A program made the translations under genes and the position numbers. The notes under the pieces were generated by a model. That model had not been told where the DNA came from, ran no database searches, and saw only the letters and a program-made list of their open reading frames with translations. Shown here piece after piece: positions 21,130 through 32,452 of a DNA stretch of 64,000 bases (position 1 is its first letter; every line of letters begins with the position of its first letter). Origin of the DNA: Eutreptiella sp. 'Long Island Sound 2002' (Eukaryota > Euglenozoa > Euglenophyceae > Eutreptiales > Eutreptiaceae); NCBI GenBank assembly GCA_964036045.1, contig OZ038383.1, forward strand, positions 6,154,430 through 6,218,429, read 5' to 3'.

Positions 21130-22200
21130 ATGGTGAGTAAGGTAGGTTAGCCCAGGAGGAGCTCACCTTCTGGTTGAGTCAGCGTGAAATCGGTTCTGCC
21201 TCCCTTCCCTGCGTGCACATGATGCATTAAAGGGTAGGCCACGCGAATTGCGCACGGTAAACCTTGTTTAGGTTACCCAGGGGCTCCTAGGTACAATCTT
21301 TAAGAGAACCTGAGGAGTCTCTTAACGCTTGCTTGCTTGACAGGGGAGCTGATCCTTCAGCGTGTTTGCGGACAGTGTATTATAGGTCACACTGAGAAGC
21401 GTAAAATACGTGGAGTGTGGCTTGGTTCCTCCGCCGCAAACACCCCTTCATTTGCCTCTGTTGTACAGGTGGGAGAGGTTCAGGGTGATTGGTGCACGCA
21501 GCATCTGCCTTCGGCGGTTATCCATTTTTCTGCCCCAGCAAAACAGGGGCGCTGATCACAAATCAAATGACTGTGCCTCAGCCAGGACTGGCGAGGGCAG
21601 TTCTACTTCAACGACATCTGCGCTGTGCACGCAAGAAGAGCACCCCTTCCCTCCAAGCCCTAGCAGGGGAAACGCGTTGTGGCGTCCCCTGTTAGGCCAC
21701 AGTTGCTTAGCAGCGCTGTGTTCTCTTGTCTTCTTCACAGGAGGGTCATTAGGACCCGAGACCTCTTCGACAGCAGCACCCAGTAGCGTGTGTAGGCATT
21801 AGGGTCAGCAGGCCTGGCAGGAGTTGAGTGCAAGTGATGAGTGCTCACCCTGCCTTCGAAGGCCGGTGCTGGCGTTAGTGAGTGTAGTGTAGTGGTGTCT
21901 CCTGTCCCGCGTGCTTTTCCTCGTGGGCAGGGGAGTGCGTTAGCTTTTGGCCTGTAGCAAAAATGGGCGTTTTGTATGCCCTTAGCACACTTGGCGACCC
22001 CTCCCCTCTAGTAGGTAGGGCTTTTGCCGTCTTCCCCCAAGGATAGGCGCCAGCACAGAAATTGGGCGCCATAGGAGTGGTAATAGTACCTGATTAGGAC
22101 CTTCGGTCCGACGTCAGCGAAGCCCGGTCTCCGGGAGCCACGCTGGGGAGAGAAGTGAGACACACACAGACATACGTAGCACACATAGGGGTATGGTAAA
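21130..22200 (-). repeat. 3' LTR-like segment of element C
   Basis: Reverse-complement relative of the element B LTR. A TATA-like CTATAATAC lies on the minus strand at 21378-21386, matching 14708-14716 in B. Borders are approximate. A GT-rich start (TGTGCTACGTATG near 22175) is the best candidate for the outer end. Confidence 0.65.
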
Positions 22201-22693
22201 CCCTGTAAGGAAGGGTAGAACCCCATGGGTCTTGACCAGTCAGGGGTCCTAACTGTGGGCTCGCTTGTCCCCAAGGAGGGAAGACACACCTTGCCTCATA
22301 ACACCTTGCTTGTCATTCCCCCCTGGTGTAGTAAGCCACCGCTCTTCGTTGGCTCTCCAAGGTCATTACATTAGGGCAGTACCCGTGCAACACATGCTCA
22401 ACAAGGCATACACTCGCTGGGTGGCTGCAATTTTGATAAGCGGCCACCTGGCTCACGCTGGAAACCATAGGCATGGGTCTGCAGGGCACAGACAGGGTCT
22501 GTGCAGTGCTCAGTAAGCAGTAGTCTGTGAAAAAACCAATGGCCTTCGGCCAGGGAGTGGTTGTCACGGGGGGCTAACGGTCCTGTCCAGCGATGCAATG
22601 CGGGGCAAATGTGACAACTGCTCTTACACCCATACACAGGCACGTCTGCGGAAGAGTGCTCACTGCACCTGTCAGTAGACTGACACAGGGAGA
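22201..22693 (-). other. Element C 3' spacer
   Basis: About 0.5 kb between the pol stop and the LTR, with no coding potential. Element B has only about 20 bases here, so this block is either an addition in C or a deletion in B. Confidence 0.5.
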
Positions 22694-25600
22694 TTAGTTT
22701 CGCTTCTTACGCTGGGACATAGTCTCAGCACGGGTTAGGAGCTGCCCCTCGTTGTTCTCAACGAGGTAAATGCAGAAGATGGGGTTGATACTCCCATTTG
22801 GTTGTATGAAGGCTGACATAGGTTCCCAGGGCGCCTCAGACAACCCATAGCCATCCCACAGGGTTAGGAATTTCCAGCCCTGTTTATACTCGTGGCGAGC
22901 AATACCTGCAACCACGTAGTAACCATCGACTGCCATCTCATCGGCAGTCATTTCTTCGAGTTCGTCTGCCTCCTCTGGACTGGCAGCGTTCTCTAGGTCT
23001 ATACGTTCAACCTCACTGTCGCTGAGGCACCACTCATCCCAAGACAAGTCGTAAGGGGAGTGATAGTGCCTCAACTGCTTAGGTGCACACAGCAGTTCAC
23101 CACCTAGACGTGGACTGCACCTGACATGGATCCTGGATCCATCTATCCTGATGATACGATAGGGTCCAAAGTAAGGGTCCTGTAGGCAGTTACGTGGCCA
23201 GGAGGGTAGGCGTGAATGGTGTACCAAAACAAGGTCACCAACCTTGAAGCTGGCAGGTCGCCGTAGGCGGTTCCGTCGGCTCTGTTCACGGTCACGAATG
23301 TGTCTCAGGTTAGTACCAGCCTGGTTAGCCAGAGACTGCTTGTGTTCCAGCCAATCTCCCACAGGGCTCTGGAAGTCCTCAAGAAAGGGGGTTTTGAAGA
23401 ACCAAGCAGGTCGTCCTCCATGGAATAGTTTGTGGGGGGTGAAACCCGTAGAAGAGCTCCGCTGTGAGTTCATGGTCAGCACTGCCCAGGGCACTAGGCG
23501 TACCCAGTCCTTGGTGCGCCCCTGTTTCATCAGGATTCTTAAGTTTTGCTCCACCAGACGGTTCTGTCTCTCACAGAGAAGGTTAGACGTGTGGGTATAG
23601 GGCACACCTGTGGTTACCTCCAGGTTGAGGGCATTTAGCACTCGTTTGTACCACCCAGTGTCACTGCGGATGCGTACATCCTCATCAGAGTGCACCTGCT
23701 TAGGTGCTCCATAGGGTTCGAACCATTGTTCCACCAACATTTTCACAGTCTGCTCACCTGTGATTTTCTTATTGCAAGGGAACACACGGGTGAAGCGAGA
23801 TAGACCACAGGTGACCACGAGGCAACTATCATAGCCGCCAAAGCGTGGTAGGCCGTGGATGAAATCCACGTAGAGAAGAGAGTTAGCACAATAGGGTATG
23901 GGTAAGCTGGAGATCAGGCCCCTATCCCTACTGTCGCTCTGCTTGCTGGCATGACAGCCACAAGCATCCACAATGGTCTGCATACGCGACCTCAGTTCAG
24001 TCAGGGTTAGACTAGAGTAGAAACACTCACGGAAGAAGTCCACTGAGCGATTAGCGCCAGTGTGACCAGAACTGAGATGGGACCACTGTAGGCACCCATC
24101 CAGTCGTGCCTCAGGCACCACAATTCGGTCCTCGTAGAAGAGGTACTGATTGTTTTTATACCACTGGTGCCCGTCAATGACACGGGGTTCGAGACCAGTG
24201 CTGAGGGTTTGGAGAATTTCTTCATACTCTGACTGATAGTCGGTTAGACTCCAACCCTCCAGGATTCCGGCAGTGCGGATGGACAGGTCAAGCTGGACAT
24301 CCATACGCTGGAAGGCCTCTCTGGCGAGCGCCTCAGAGCTCTCACCAATAAGCGCATCGAAGTTGTTGCGCGATATATAGTCAGACAGTTCATTCTTTAT
24401 CCCGGGGATATGATGCACTGTCAGCCTGAACTGGCTCAGGTAAGTCCACCACCGTTTTAGCTTTGCTTTCTCTGGTGGTGGGCCTTTCTGAAAAGACTTC
24501 AGAGGCTCCTGGTCACACAGCCAGACAATAGGGTTAGATCCCAGGAGTCGGGATTGTGACGATAGCACCAACATACCGGCCAGGAGTTCCTGGTCATAGG
24601 TGCTGTAATTGGAACGCGCTTGGTTCCATTTCCAACTCCAGTGTCCCAGTGGCACCAGTCGCCACTCACTGGTAGGATAGTCATGTTTCAACGAACCATC
24701 ACGGTTCAGTCCAGTAGTACGATAATGGCAGTGGGTTAGTTCAGCGGGGTTAAGCTCCTGCCATTGGTAGATCGTACCTCCCCCCCCCTACATCGCTGGC
24801 ATCAGTGATCAGGACTATCTCGCCCTCAGGGCGGGGCACTCCCAGGCAGTTGGAGGAGGCAATCTTCTTATGCAACTCCTGGAAACACTCTTCCTCTCTG
24901 GAGGTCCACCTCCAGGGAGTAGTTTTCTTGATTAGGTCAGTAAGGGGTGCAGGGGAGTAAGTAAAATTGTGGATGTGACGCCGATAGAAATTACAGGCGC
25001 CCACAAAACTCCTCACATCGTGTAGGCCCTTCTTAGGGTCATCGCGAATCTGCATGTCCTATAGGGGCTGCATCTTAGACGCGGCTGGTTTCCACCAGCC
25101 ATACCCCACGTCGAAACCCAAATACTCCATCTCCTCTTTCATAAACTCACATTTTTGGAGTTTGATTCGGAGATGGTTTTCTTGACAGACAATGAAAAAT
25201 TCACTGAGGAGAAGGACATGGTCCTCTTTGGTATTAGTACCCAAACTCACGTCGTCGATGTGAGCCTCCATTTCTGCACCCCGAGAAATCAACTCTTGCA
25301 CTAGAGGCCTGCGCCTCAGTATGTACAAAATTTTGTTCATAAGCTCCTGGAAGAGCGCTGGGGCATTAGCCACCCCGAAAGGCATAACCTTCCACTTGAA
25401 GACACGACCCTTAGGGGTTATAAAGGCCAACAGCTCCTGAGCTGCGGCGGTTAGGTCCACCTGCCAGAAACCAGAGCGTTTGTCCATTTTGGTCTTATAC
25501 CTGCATTTGGCAATACGCTCCAGGGTGTTTTCCATGTTAGGAATACTCCCTGAGTGGTTCTGGGTTTTCTTGTTGACCTCACCATAGTCCACAACAAGAC

Positions 25601-27497
25601 GTAGGGCAGTCGACCCTGGTTTGGCAACAAGGAAACAGGGACTGCAGTGATGGGGATAGTCCCCGTGTTTGTACTCTTTGACGAGGCCAGCATCAATGCA
25701 TTCCTGGATCTGGCGCTCGATTTCTTCAACCTGTTCCTGTGGAGCGGGATAGGGACGACGCCTCACTCGCGTCTTTTCAAATTCTGGTTTCAATTTCAGG
25801 TCCATCTTGACCAGTTTTTTACAAGAAAGGGGAGGCGGCAAGGCGCCGAACACCTCCTCATAGGTTATCAGCAGTTTCTTCAGGCGGGGGTCAAGGTTAA
25901 GACTCTCGAGTTTCTGAAGGAAATCCTCCTCAGCGTGGAGGTTGCTTTTTCCATGTTCTTTCTTTTTCTGCCGATCAGCAGTTTCGGCAGGCACAGTACC
26001 ATCTTCCCACTCAGGGGGACATTGCTGCCCATAGTGTAGAGAATACACTAGAGGTATTTCAGGATCAGGCAGCGTATAGGACTCATCGTCCTCCTCAGAC
26101 CAGATGGAGGATTTCCAGGTCTGTCTGAGGTATTGCAGCCGCTCTTGGCGCTCAATACCTTCGGCCTTCAGGTACAACAGCCGCCGGAGTTCTTGAGTGT
26201 CATGCTCAGACAATGGCATGTTATTAGCAGCAGGCCGCGCCAGAGCATCAGCACTCCGGGCCACGGGTTCACCTGTGTGCATAGGCTGCATGTGTAGCAC
26301 TGGCTTCCCAACAGGGGAAGCGGGTTTAGAGGTTGACTCTAGATCTACCTCCTCTAGCAACAGCTTGGCTAGGAAGGCACTATGTTTTAGGTCAACACAG
26401 CTGGGATCAACAGAAGGATCAGTGCTGGCGATCTCAGACAGTTGGTCCTCAGCATCCTCTTTTACAGCTGCAGGTTCCAGATAGTCATCGAGAGACTCAC
26501 ACCCTGTAAGTGTGGCAGATAGGTGCTCAGGAGATCGATTTTTGAGATCATAAAGGGTCAGGCCACAATTTTCGGCCATGACCTCTTTCAGTAGCACCTG
26601 GTCTAGGTCACACAGGGGTACAGGATTGAGAGATCCATCCACGATGGACAGGAAACTGGCCCAGTCAGGGGCCTGCATAGCTGTGTCTGAGTCCTCAGGC
26701 ACATAGATGCGGCCGTCAGGGAGTTGCACTCTTCCCACGGTCATTCGATCTACCATACGGCGCCAGTAAGCATGTTCACGAGAGCAACCCCAGTCAGGGG
26801 TGCACATAACAACCCTTCCTCCCTCATAAGCGATTTTGGTTAGAACCTTCGCGAGCAGGGAGAAGGGAGGGTTAGCATACGCTAGGCCCATTGCTTTCCA
26901 GAAGAAACGGAAAGCATTGTTCAGTTGTTTCGAGCAGTACAACTGCATGATCGGCTGTTGTTGGCTCGCAAACAATTCCACCTGGATCTCATCCAGGTTT
27001 ACCTGAAGGGCCGCCAGTCCATTTTCAAGAACGTGACGGGCCAATTGGTAATTTTCAGTACGATACTTAGTCTTGGATACGTAGCGCAGCCCAGACTCTT
27101 TTCGTCCTGACAGCTCCAAAGGTGCGGAGAATAGCCCACTGCCAAAGTCGCAGTGCAAAGAATAGGGGCGCTGTAGGGACAGCATTTTTACCTGGGGGTT
27201 TCTTCGTAGGAAGTCGGTGCCAATGACAATGTCAAAGGCGTCGGTGTCCAGCACTCTGCAGTGTTGGGTCACGGTTTCGTCGCCCAGACATATAGTCACA
27301 TCGAACCCCCCCAAGGAATGGATGGTACGCCCATCCCCTACTCTTATGGCTACGGTCTTAATTTTCTTGAAAGTCTTTAGCAGGCGCCGGGCCACTATGG
27401 AAAGTGTTGCACCGGTATCAAGCACCGCTCGAAAAACCTGAACCCCGATTTTCACGAGGATCCAGAAAACCAAGTCCTCCTCCTCGGAGCCGCCCCC
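22694..27497 (-). pseudogene. pol: C pol: protease, Dam-like domain, RT, RNase H, integrase, chromodomain
   Basis: In the segment 27473-25059: protease DTG at residues 19-21; Dam-like domain at about 163-275 with ELFAS (166-170) and ANPPFSLL (200-207); RT with a catalytic motif HIDD where YVDD is usual. A UAG at 25059-25061 replaces a probable Gln codon. The same frame continues through the RT thumb and RNase H start (TDAS) to about 24785, where a poly-G run shifts the frame. Segment 24691-22694 holds the rest of RNase H, an integrase with H-x4-H and a CGC zinc pair, core residues in YVDF, HSDEDVR and CERQNR, and a chromodomain (WKFLTLWDGYG, WEPMSAF). It ends in UAA. It is not functional as it stands, but the amino-acid motifs are well kept. 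Confidence 0.9.
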
Positions 27498-27500
27498 CTA
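27455..27500 (-). promoter_or_regulatory. Gag-pol UAG and downstream hairpin, element C
   Basis: Gag ends in UAG (27498-27500) and protease follows in the same frame. An 11-base G-rich spacer leads to a 6-bp stem CGAGGA (27481-27486 on the complement) pairing with TCCTCG (27455-27460), loop 20 bases. The layout resembles that of A and D. Confidence 0.45.
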
Positions 27501-29387
27501 CTCCTCATCAGGGAACTTAACATCCACCCCTGCAGCAATGAGAGACTTGGCCATCCAGGCCAAGCGCCTCTTCTTAGAATTATTCCCCTCAGAGGTAGCG
27601 TTATCCCCTTGGGGGCGCTTCTTGGGGTCACCTGCGGCAGGAGCGGGTGTAGCAGCAGGAGTGGGTGTAGCAACGGGCGCTGATGAGCGCCTCTGGGGAT
27701 TAGGGGGTCCATTTTTGCCACCCCCCTTGCCACCTCCTTTACCACCTTTATCCCCATTCGGGGGATTTCTGGCGGGCGTTTGGGTCTTCTGGCGTTCCGC
27801 CTCTTGACGCTTGAGTTTGTCACTCTCACGTTTCTTGATGTGGCATTCGTCCTCGTAGTGACGACGTTTGCCACAGTAACCACAGGTGATGGTACACCTG
27901 AAATGGTCCTGATGGGTCACAGTTTTCCCATCTTTGGTATGCTGCTGACGTTTCATCTGCAGCATACAGCCACTGCGGAGATCGCAGTCAGAGGCATGAC
28001 AAGGTCCCCCCTTGTCATTGACAGGTCTGCAGTAGAACAGGGGGGGTGTACCTGCATCAGGTTTAACCTAATTCATGGCACGTAGGTTACCCCTCCCTTT
28101 ACCACCTCCCTGGTTGGTGTTAGTGGGATTTTTATGTCCTTTCCCTTCGCCACGTTCGGGGGTAGGGGTACCACCTCGTCCCAAATGCTTCTTGAGGAAT
28201 TTCTCCATGTGGGAGTCATTCTCTCTCTCAAGAGCTAGCTCAATCAAGAGATCCACCAGTTCATCGTACGAGTGGGTCCTGCTCTTCCTCTCAGAGGTGG
28301 AGCGGCAATCATCCCACGTAGGTTGGGGGATCTTACTCATGAGCCACAGGTGGGGCTCAGTGGCTCCGTAGGAGCCCACGTTCATCCTCGAAAACAAGTA
28401 CTCCAAGTCGCACACATACTCAGAAATTCGCGCAGCGGATGGAAACTCAGGGAGCATAGGTAGCTCCTCGATCTGTGTGCGTACGCTGAGGTCAGTCTCA
28501 TAGACTGGGAATGTTTTCTCCAACCTCAGGAGTACCTCTGCCCCGGTAGAACAGGTTTTCACAATCTGTTTCACCTGTTTTTGCAAAAATTTCTTTTTGC
28601 ATGAGCGTTTCAGCAGTGAACATTTGGTGGCCACATCCACATGGGATTGGCCAGTCAACAAAAGGAACTCTGCAAATTCTTCTGCCCATTCGGGCAGATT
28701 TTTGGGGTCGAACTCCGGCAGTTCCAGCTGGATGTTCGCCTGGGCAATAGGTCTGCCCGTCTTCCCAACCCCCGGAGTTAGGCCTGAAGGCGACACGCCG
28801 GCAAGAGGTGCCAGGGCTGACAGCCCTCTTTTCTCACTCTCTGTGACAGGCACGTCCTGTAGTTCAGCCATGGGCACAGTCCTGGCACGGGGGTGAAAGG
28901 GGCTGGGGCAGGTGACCTTAGGCAACAGCCTTGAGACCCTTGATCTCTTAAGATCTTCGGCCAGGGTACTCAGTCCTGGAGAGAGAGAGGGCAACTCTGG
29001 CTTGGGTAAGGGTTCTGCAATACCCAGTTTAGCCTTAATGGCCTCCGATAGGGCCGTCACATCTGGATCTTCTGACCCAGACAGGAGTTTGGCCAACAGC
29101 TCGGCCGTATGATCCAGGGCACCGTAGGTTCGCCTCGGATGATGTTGTTCTTCGACTCGCGTCGGGCCCACTTCGGGAGCCCTTGCGGTTGGACAACATG
29201 CTCTTGGATACTCAGGTCTTGGTCGTCTTGGCAGGGATGCAGTCTCGGCTCTGTCGGACGGCGGGCCAGAGTGCGCGTAGGACCCTAGGTCTGTACGTGG
29301 TCTGGAACCATGTACAGCCAATGGCTCCTCTCCATCTTCCCCACGAATGGATTTGTAGTACTCCTCATGTAGGATGTACTCATCCAT
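27498..29387 (-). pseudogene. gag: C gag with an internal UAG
   Basis: The first 439 codons (29387-28068) hold the gag core, with LPEWAEEFAEFLL and a set of conserved Leu/Trp positions, and end in a Gly/Arg-rich stretch. A UAG (28068-28070) follows, then the same frame continues to 27498 with a Cys/His-rich stretch and a classical CCHC knuckle (CGYCGKRRHYEDEC) before a Lys/Pro/Gly-rich tail. Without readthrough of 28068 the protein lacks its zinc knuckle. The UAG is either a nonsense mutation or a second recoding site. The start ATG at 29387 gives a sensible gag length. Confidence 0.82.
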
Positions 29388-29787
29388 CTTCTTTCTCAGT
29401 TCCTCATACTCCTCAGGGCCTTCAATCGCTGTTGAGGATGAAGCCGGACAGTTGGATCTGGATACTGAGGCTGCTACACGTCTGTGGAGATGACTGAAGC
29501 TGTCTCCACCGTGGGCTGCTAAGGCCTCGGTGGTAAGGCCTTTATTTCTTCCGCTTTTCTGCGTTCTGTATCTCCTTGGGACCCAGATGCGCCACTGAGA
29601 TGTTGTGGAGCTCGGTAAGGTGGTTCACTCATAGGGTGGGCCATGCTGCCCATTTGCACTTGGACAGTTCTGATGGGTCAGGTCCTGACGCTTGGCGTGG
29701 ACATGATGAACATGTTGTTGAGCTTTTTGTGCTGCACTTCTTCTCAGGGTCGGTTCAAAAGGTCACAAGGGACTGTCTCTGCTACCG
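29388..29787 (-). other. Element C 5' leader remnant
   Basis: Sequence upstream of the C gag with no long frame and no LTR match. It ends sharply where the 709-bp repeat begins at 29788. Confidence 0.5.
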
Positions 29788-30496
29788 GAAAGATGTCCTT
29801 GATTTATGCCCTAGATATTTTGATGTATTCCTGCAGGTTTTGTAGTTGAAAACCCAAACCAAAGCAGCAAGTAGAGCAAGAACAGGATGTGGATCGAATC
29901 AATGATTGGTTTTGGAATCCAGTGTAACACAGAAGGGCTGCAGATAGACAAAGCAGGTTTATACACAAAGATTCAATCACAAATGGATAATACAAAAGAT
30001 TTTATATGAAAATTGGTCTGACTCTTGCCTCAGAGATTGCATTAGGCACTTCATGTGCACTCTTTTGGGTGAAATGGTGCTGGTTAGGAATGTGGGGCAT
30101 AGATGTCAGGACCACACAGAAAATGACTTGGCCAAGCAACTGCATTCAGAAACAGTTACAAAGTAGGACCACAATAAGTGGTAGAAACAATTGAGTATAG
30201 GGGTCTTGGGGTGGGAGACCACTAGGCTTAACCTCCAAGGCCTAAAGCATGAAATGCCTATTTTATTTCGGTATATCCTCCATGAAGGAAGGTACCTCCG
30301 CTCAGTTGAGTGGTAGGGGTGAACTTCATGGGGGGCTAGGGTCACAACCCTAGTTACGTGGAGAAAGTGTACTTTAGGCAACAAAAGAGAGATAAAAACA
30401 CTTAAGTTTGTCTTAGCATCAACAAAAGGGTTTTAAGGGGGGCTTGGCCTGGATCAAGCCCTCCAAGAAAGACATGGCAGTGGCCTTTTCTTACTC
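29788..30496. repeat. 709-bp direct repeat, right copy
   Basis: Second copy of 19277-19985, offset exactly 10,511 bases with no net length change. The flank after it (TGTGT) resembles the flank before the left copy (TGTGA), a weak hint of a target duplication. Confidence 0.85.
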
Positions 30497-32452
30497 TGTG
30501 TGTTTGGAGCGGGCCTTCCGCCACAGGCGGTAGCCCCCAAATTGGATCTCAATGAGACCGTTAGTCCTGGGTGCCAGTGAAGAGAACCCAGAGCTGATTT
30601 CCTTGTCTGCGGCACTTAAGACAAAACTGGCTGACCTGAAGAAGCCCCTTCCTACCATGTCCCTTAGAGTTGAACTAGGGACCAATGGCGTGAAGAGCTG
30701 CAGACGCATCTGCAGCTCCCCTATGGCACCTGTTCTAATCTAGGGTGGTACAACAACAAGCGGAGGGGGGCTACACAAGAAGAGGCACGGAAGTTTCGTG
30801 ACATGAGATTCATATTGGTTAGAGTGTTGTACGTAGCCATGGAGTCATATTGGATGATGTCAGGTGTACAATGATGTATGCATATGTGATGTATGTATAA
30901 ATGGGATGAACATGGGGAGACAGATGGATAAAAGACACCATACATGAAATCATGTCAAAACTTGGTACAAAGGAACGTCGTGAATTTGTTTTGCTTTGTT
31001 CTTCTTTTTCCTGTGCCAAGCACCATGAAAAGAAAGGCTTTGCTACATCAAAAGACTTCGTATTCCCACTTTGAGTGTATTATTTATGTAGCAAAGGCTT
31101 GCTAATGGCAAGTAAAAAAGAAAAACTTTATCTTATGCAAAAAGAATGCAAACATTTCATCTGATAGCTTGTACCATCTACCTTAACTTAAGAAAGTCGG
31201 GCCGAATTAGCAAACTGATACACACGGTGTCAATATGACACCAACCAAAAATATTCATAACTCGGGCCTACTGTGCCAGGTTGTACGTGGGGACTTGACA
31301 GTCTAGAGCACATACCCTGACCTATATAATGTACCATAATGCACACCATGAGATCGTAGCCCGCCCTACAATGCCCACTGCACCCAAGCAGCCGCAATGT
31401 CTTTAACCCCCACTTGTGTCCCATCAACTTCAAACCACCCGAAACTACCTCAACCAAACACAACGTATTTGAGCTGACACCGTCATTAGTGTTAGCATGA
31501 TTGAAAAGGGCGAAAGTTGGGTGACTTGGCAAATGCTTGGGATGGCTGGGGCTATCTTGGGGTGGGTTGAGGCACCTTGGGCTCGGTTGCGGTACGTTGT
31601 AGCTCATCGGCAAAATCAGGTACCTTGAGGTGCCCTACCTTTGTTTTCTTACCAATGGTGGCCAAGGTAGTCTCTTACGGTGGTACTTCCTAGACGAACC
31701 GCAGCATCTAATTCCAAACTCAAAGGTTTGGTCCATACTTAAGTCTCATTCTAAACTGGAATTCTGTGGTGAACCAGGAACGGTAGGTCAGCCTTGATGC
31801 ACTGCAGAGCTGTGGTGAAAAGCACGTCGCACATACTTAGAACACAGGCACTTCCAGCAGCAATAGAAAGACAATAAGCTTGACCCTGAATTCGTAAGAA
31901 GTTATGCTGTCAGGTGATATTCGTTCTACTAAGGTTATACTGTAGTGTGAGTTATGCAATGGGCACGGGATCTGAGTAGCTACCAGCAGAGACCTGCCAC
32001 AGAGCGCGCCTGCAGAAGCACTATAAAATACGATGTAGTTCAGTCGAAGTAGTCAACGTGATTTGATTTCGCATCCACTGTCATTTGTTTTTATTATAAA
32101 ATCACATTGTCAATAGTGTTTGCATCCTCCACAGGGTTTGTGAAGGATGCAATAAGCACGCCAGTGGCGTGCCATTCAGCATCGCAAGACAAACTGAGTG
32201 AGTGGCCGTCTTTCAGACCGCCCACATGAACCGTACGGCGAGTTAACGAGTTGGTGCTGTGCTCCAGGGTGGTCAGGAGTTGACAAAGGAAACGGAGTGA
32301 CAATATCAAAATTATGGGAGTCTGCCACCAACGAGTTCAAAATCAAGCTTTGGAGAGTTTACGGAAAAGGTTTTCTGAGTGACATCTTTATATTGGGTTT
32401 GAAAAGAATGCAATGTGGCTCAGAGCAAAGGTAAAAATGGCATAGCCATTAC
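30497..32452. other. No gene seen
   Basis: AT-rich spacer. A short palindrome CCGCC-ACA-GGCGG lies near 30519. Only short frames without domains are present. It is possibly host intergenic sequence between element C and the LINE. Confidence 0.5.

Larger units (their letters stand above)
21130..29787 (-). mobile_element. Ty3/gypsy element C, decayed, 5' LTR missing
   Basis: Minus-strand element of the same family as B. In order it has gag (29387 to 27498), UAG, pol (27497 to 22694), a 3' spacer and an LTR-like segment (about 22200 to 21130). The 5' end is cut at 29787/29788 by the right 709-bp repeat. The coding region has two extra UAG codons (28068, 25059) and one frameshift (poly-G run about 24781-24788). 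Confidence 0.88.
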
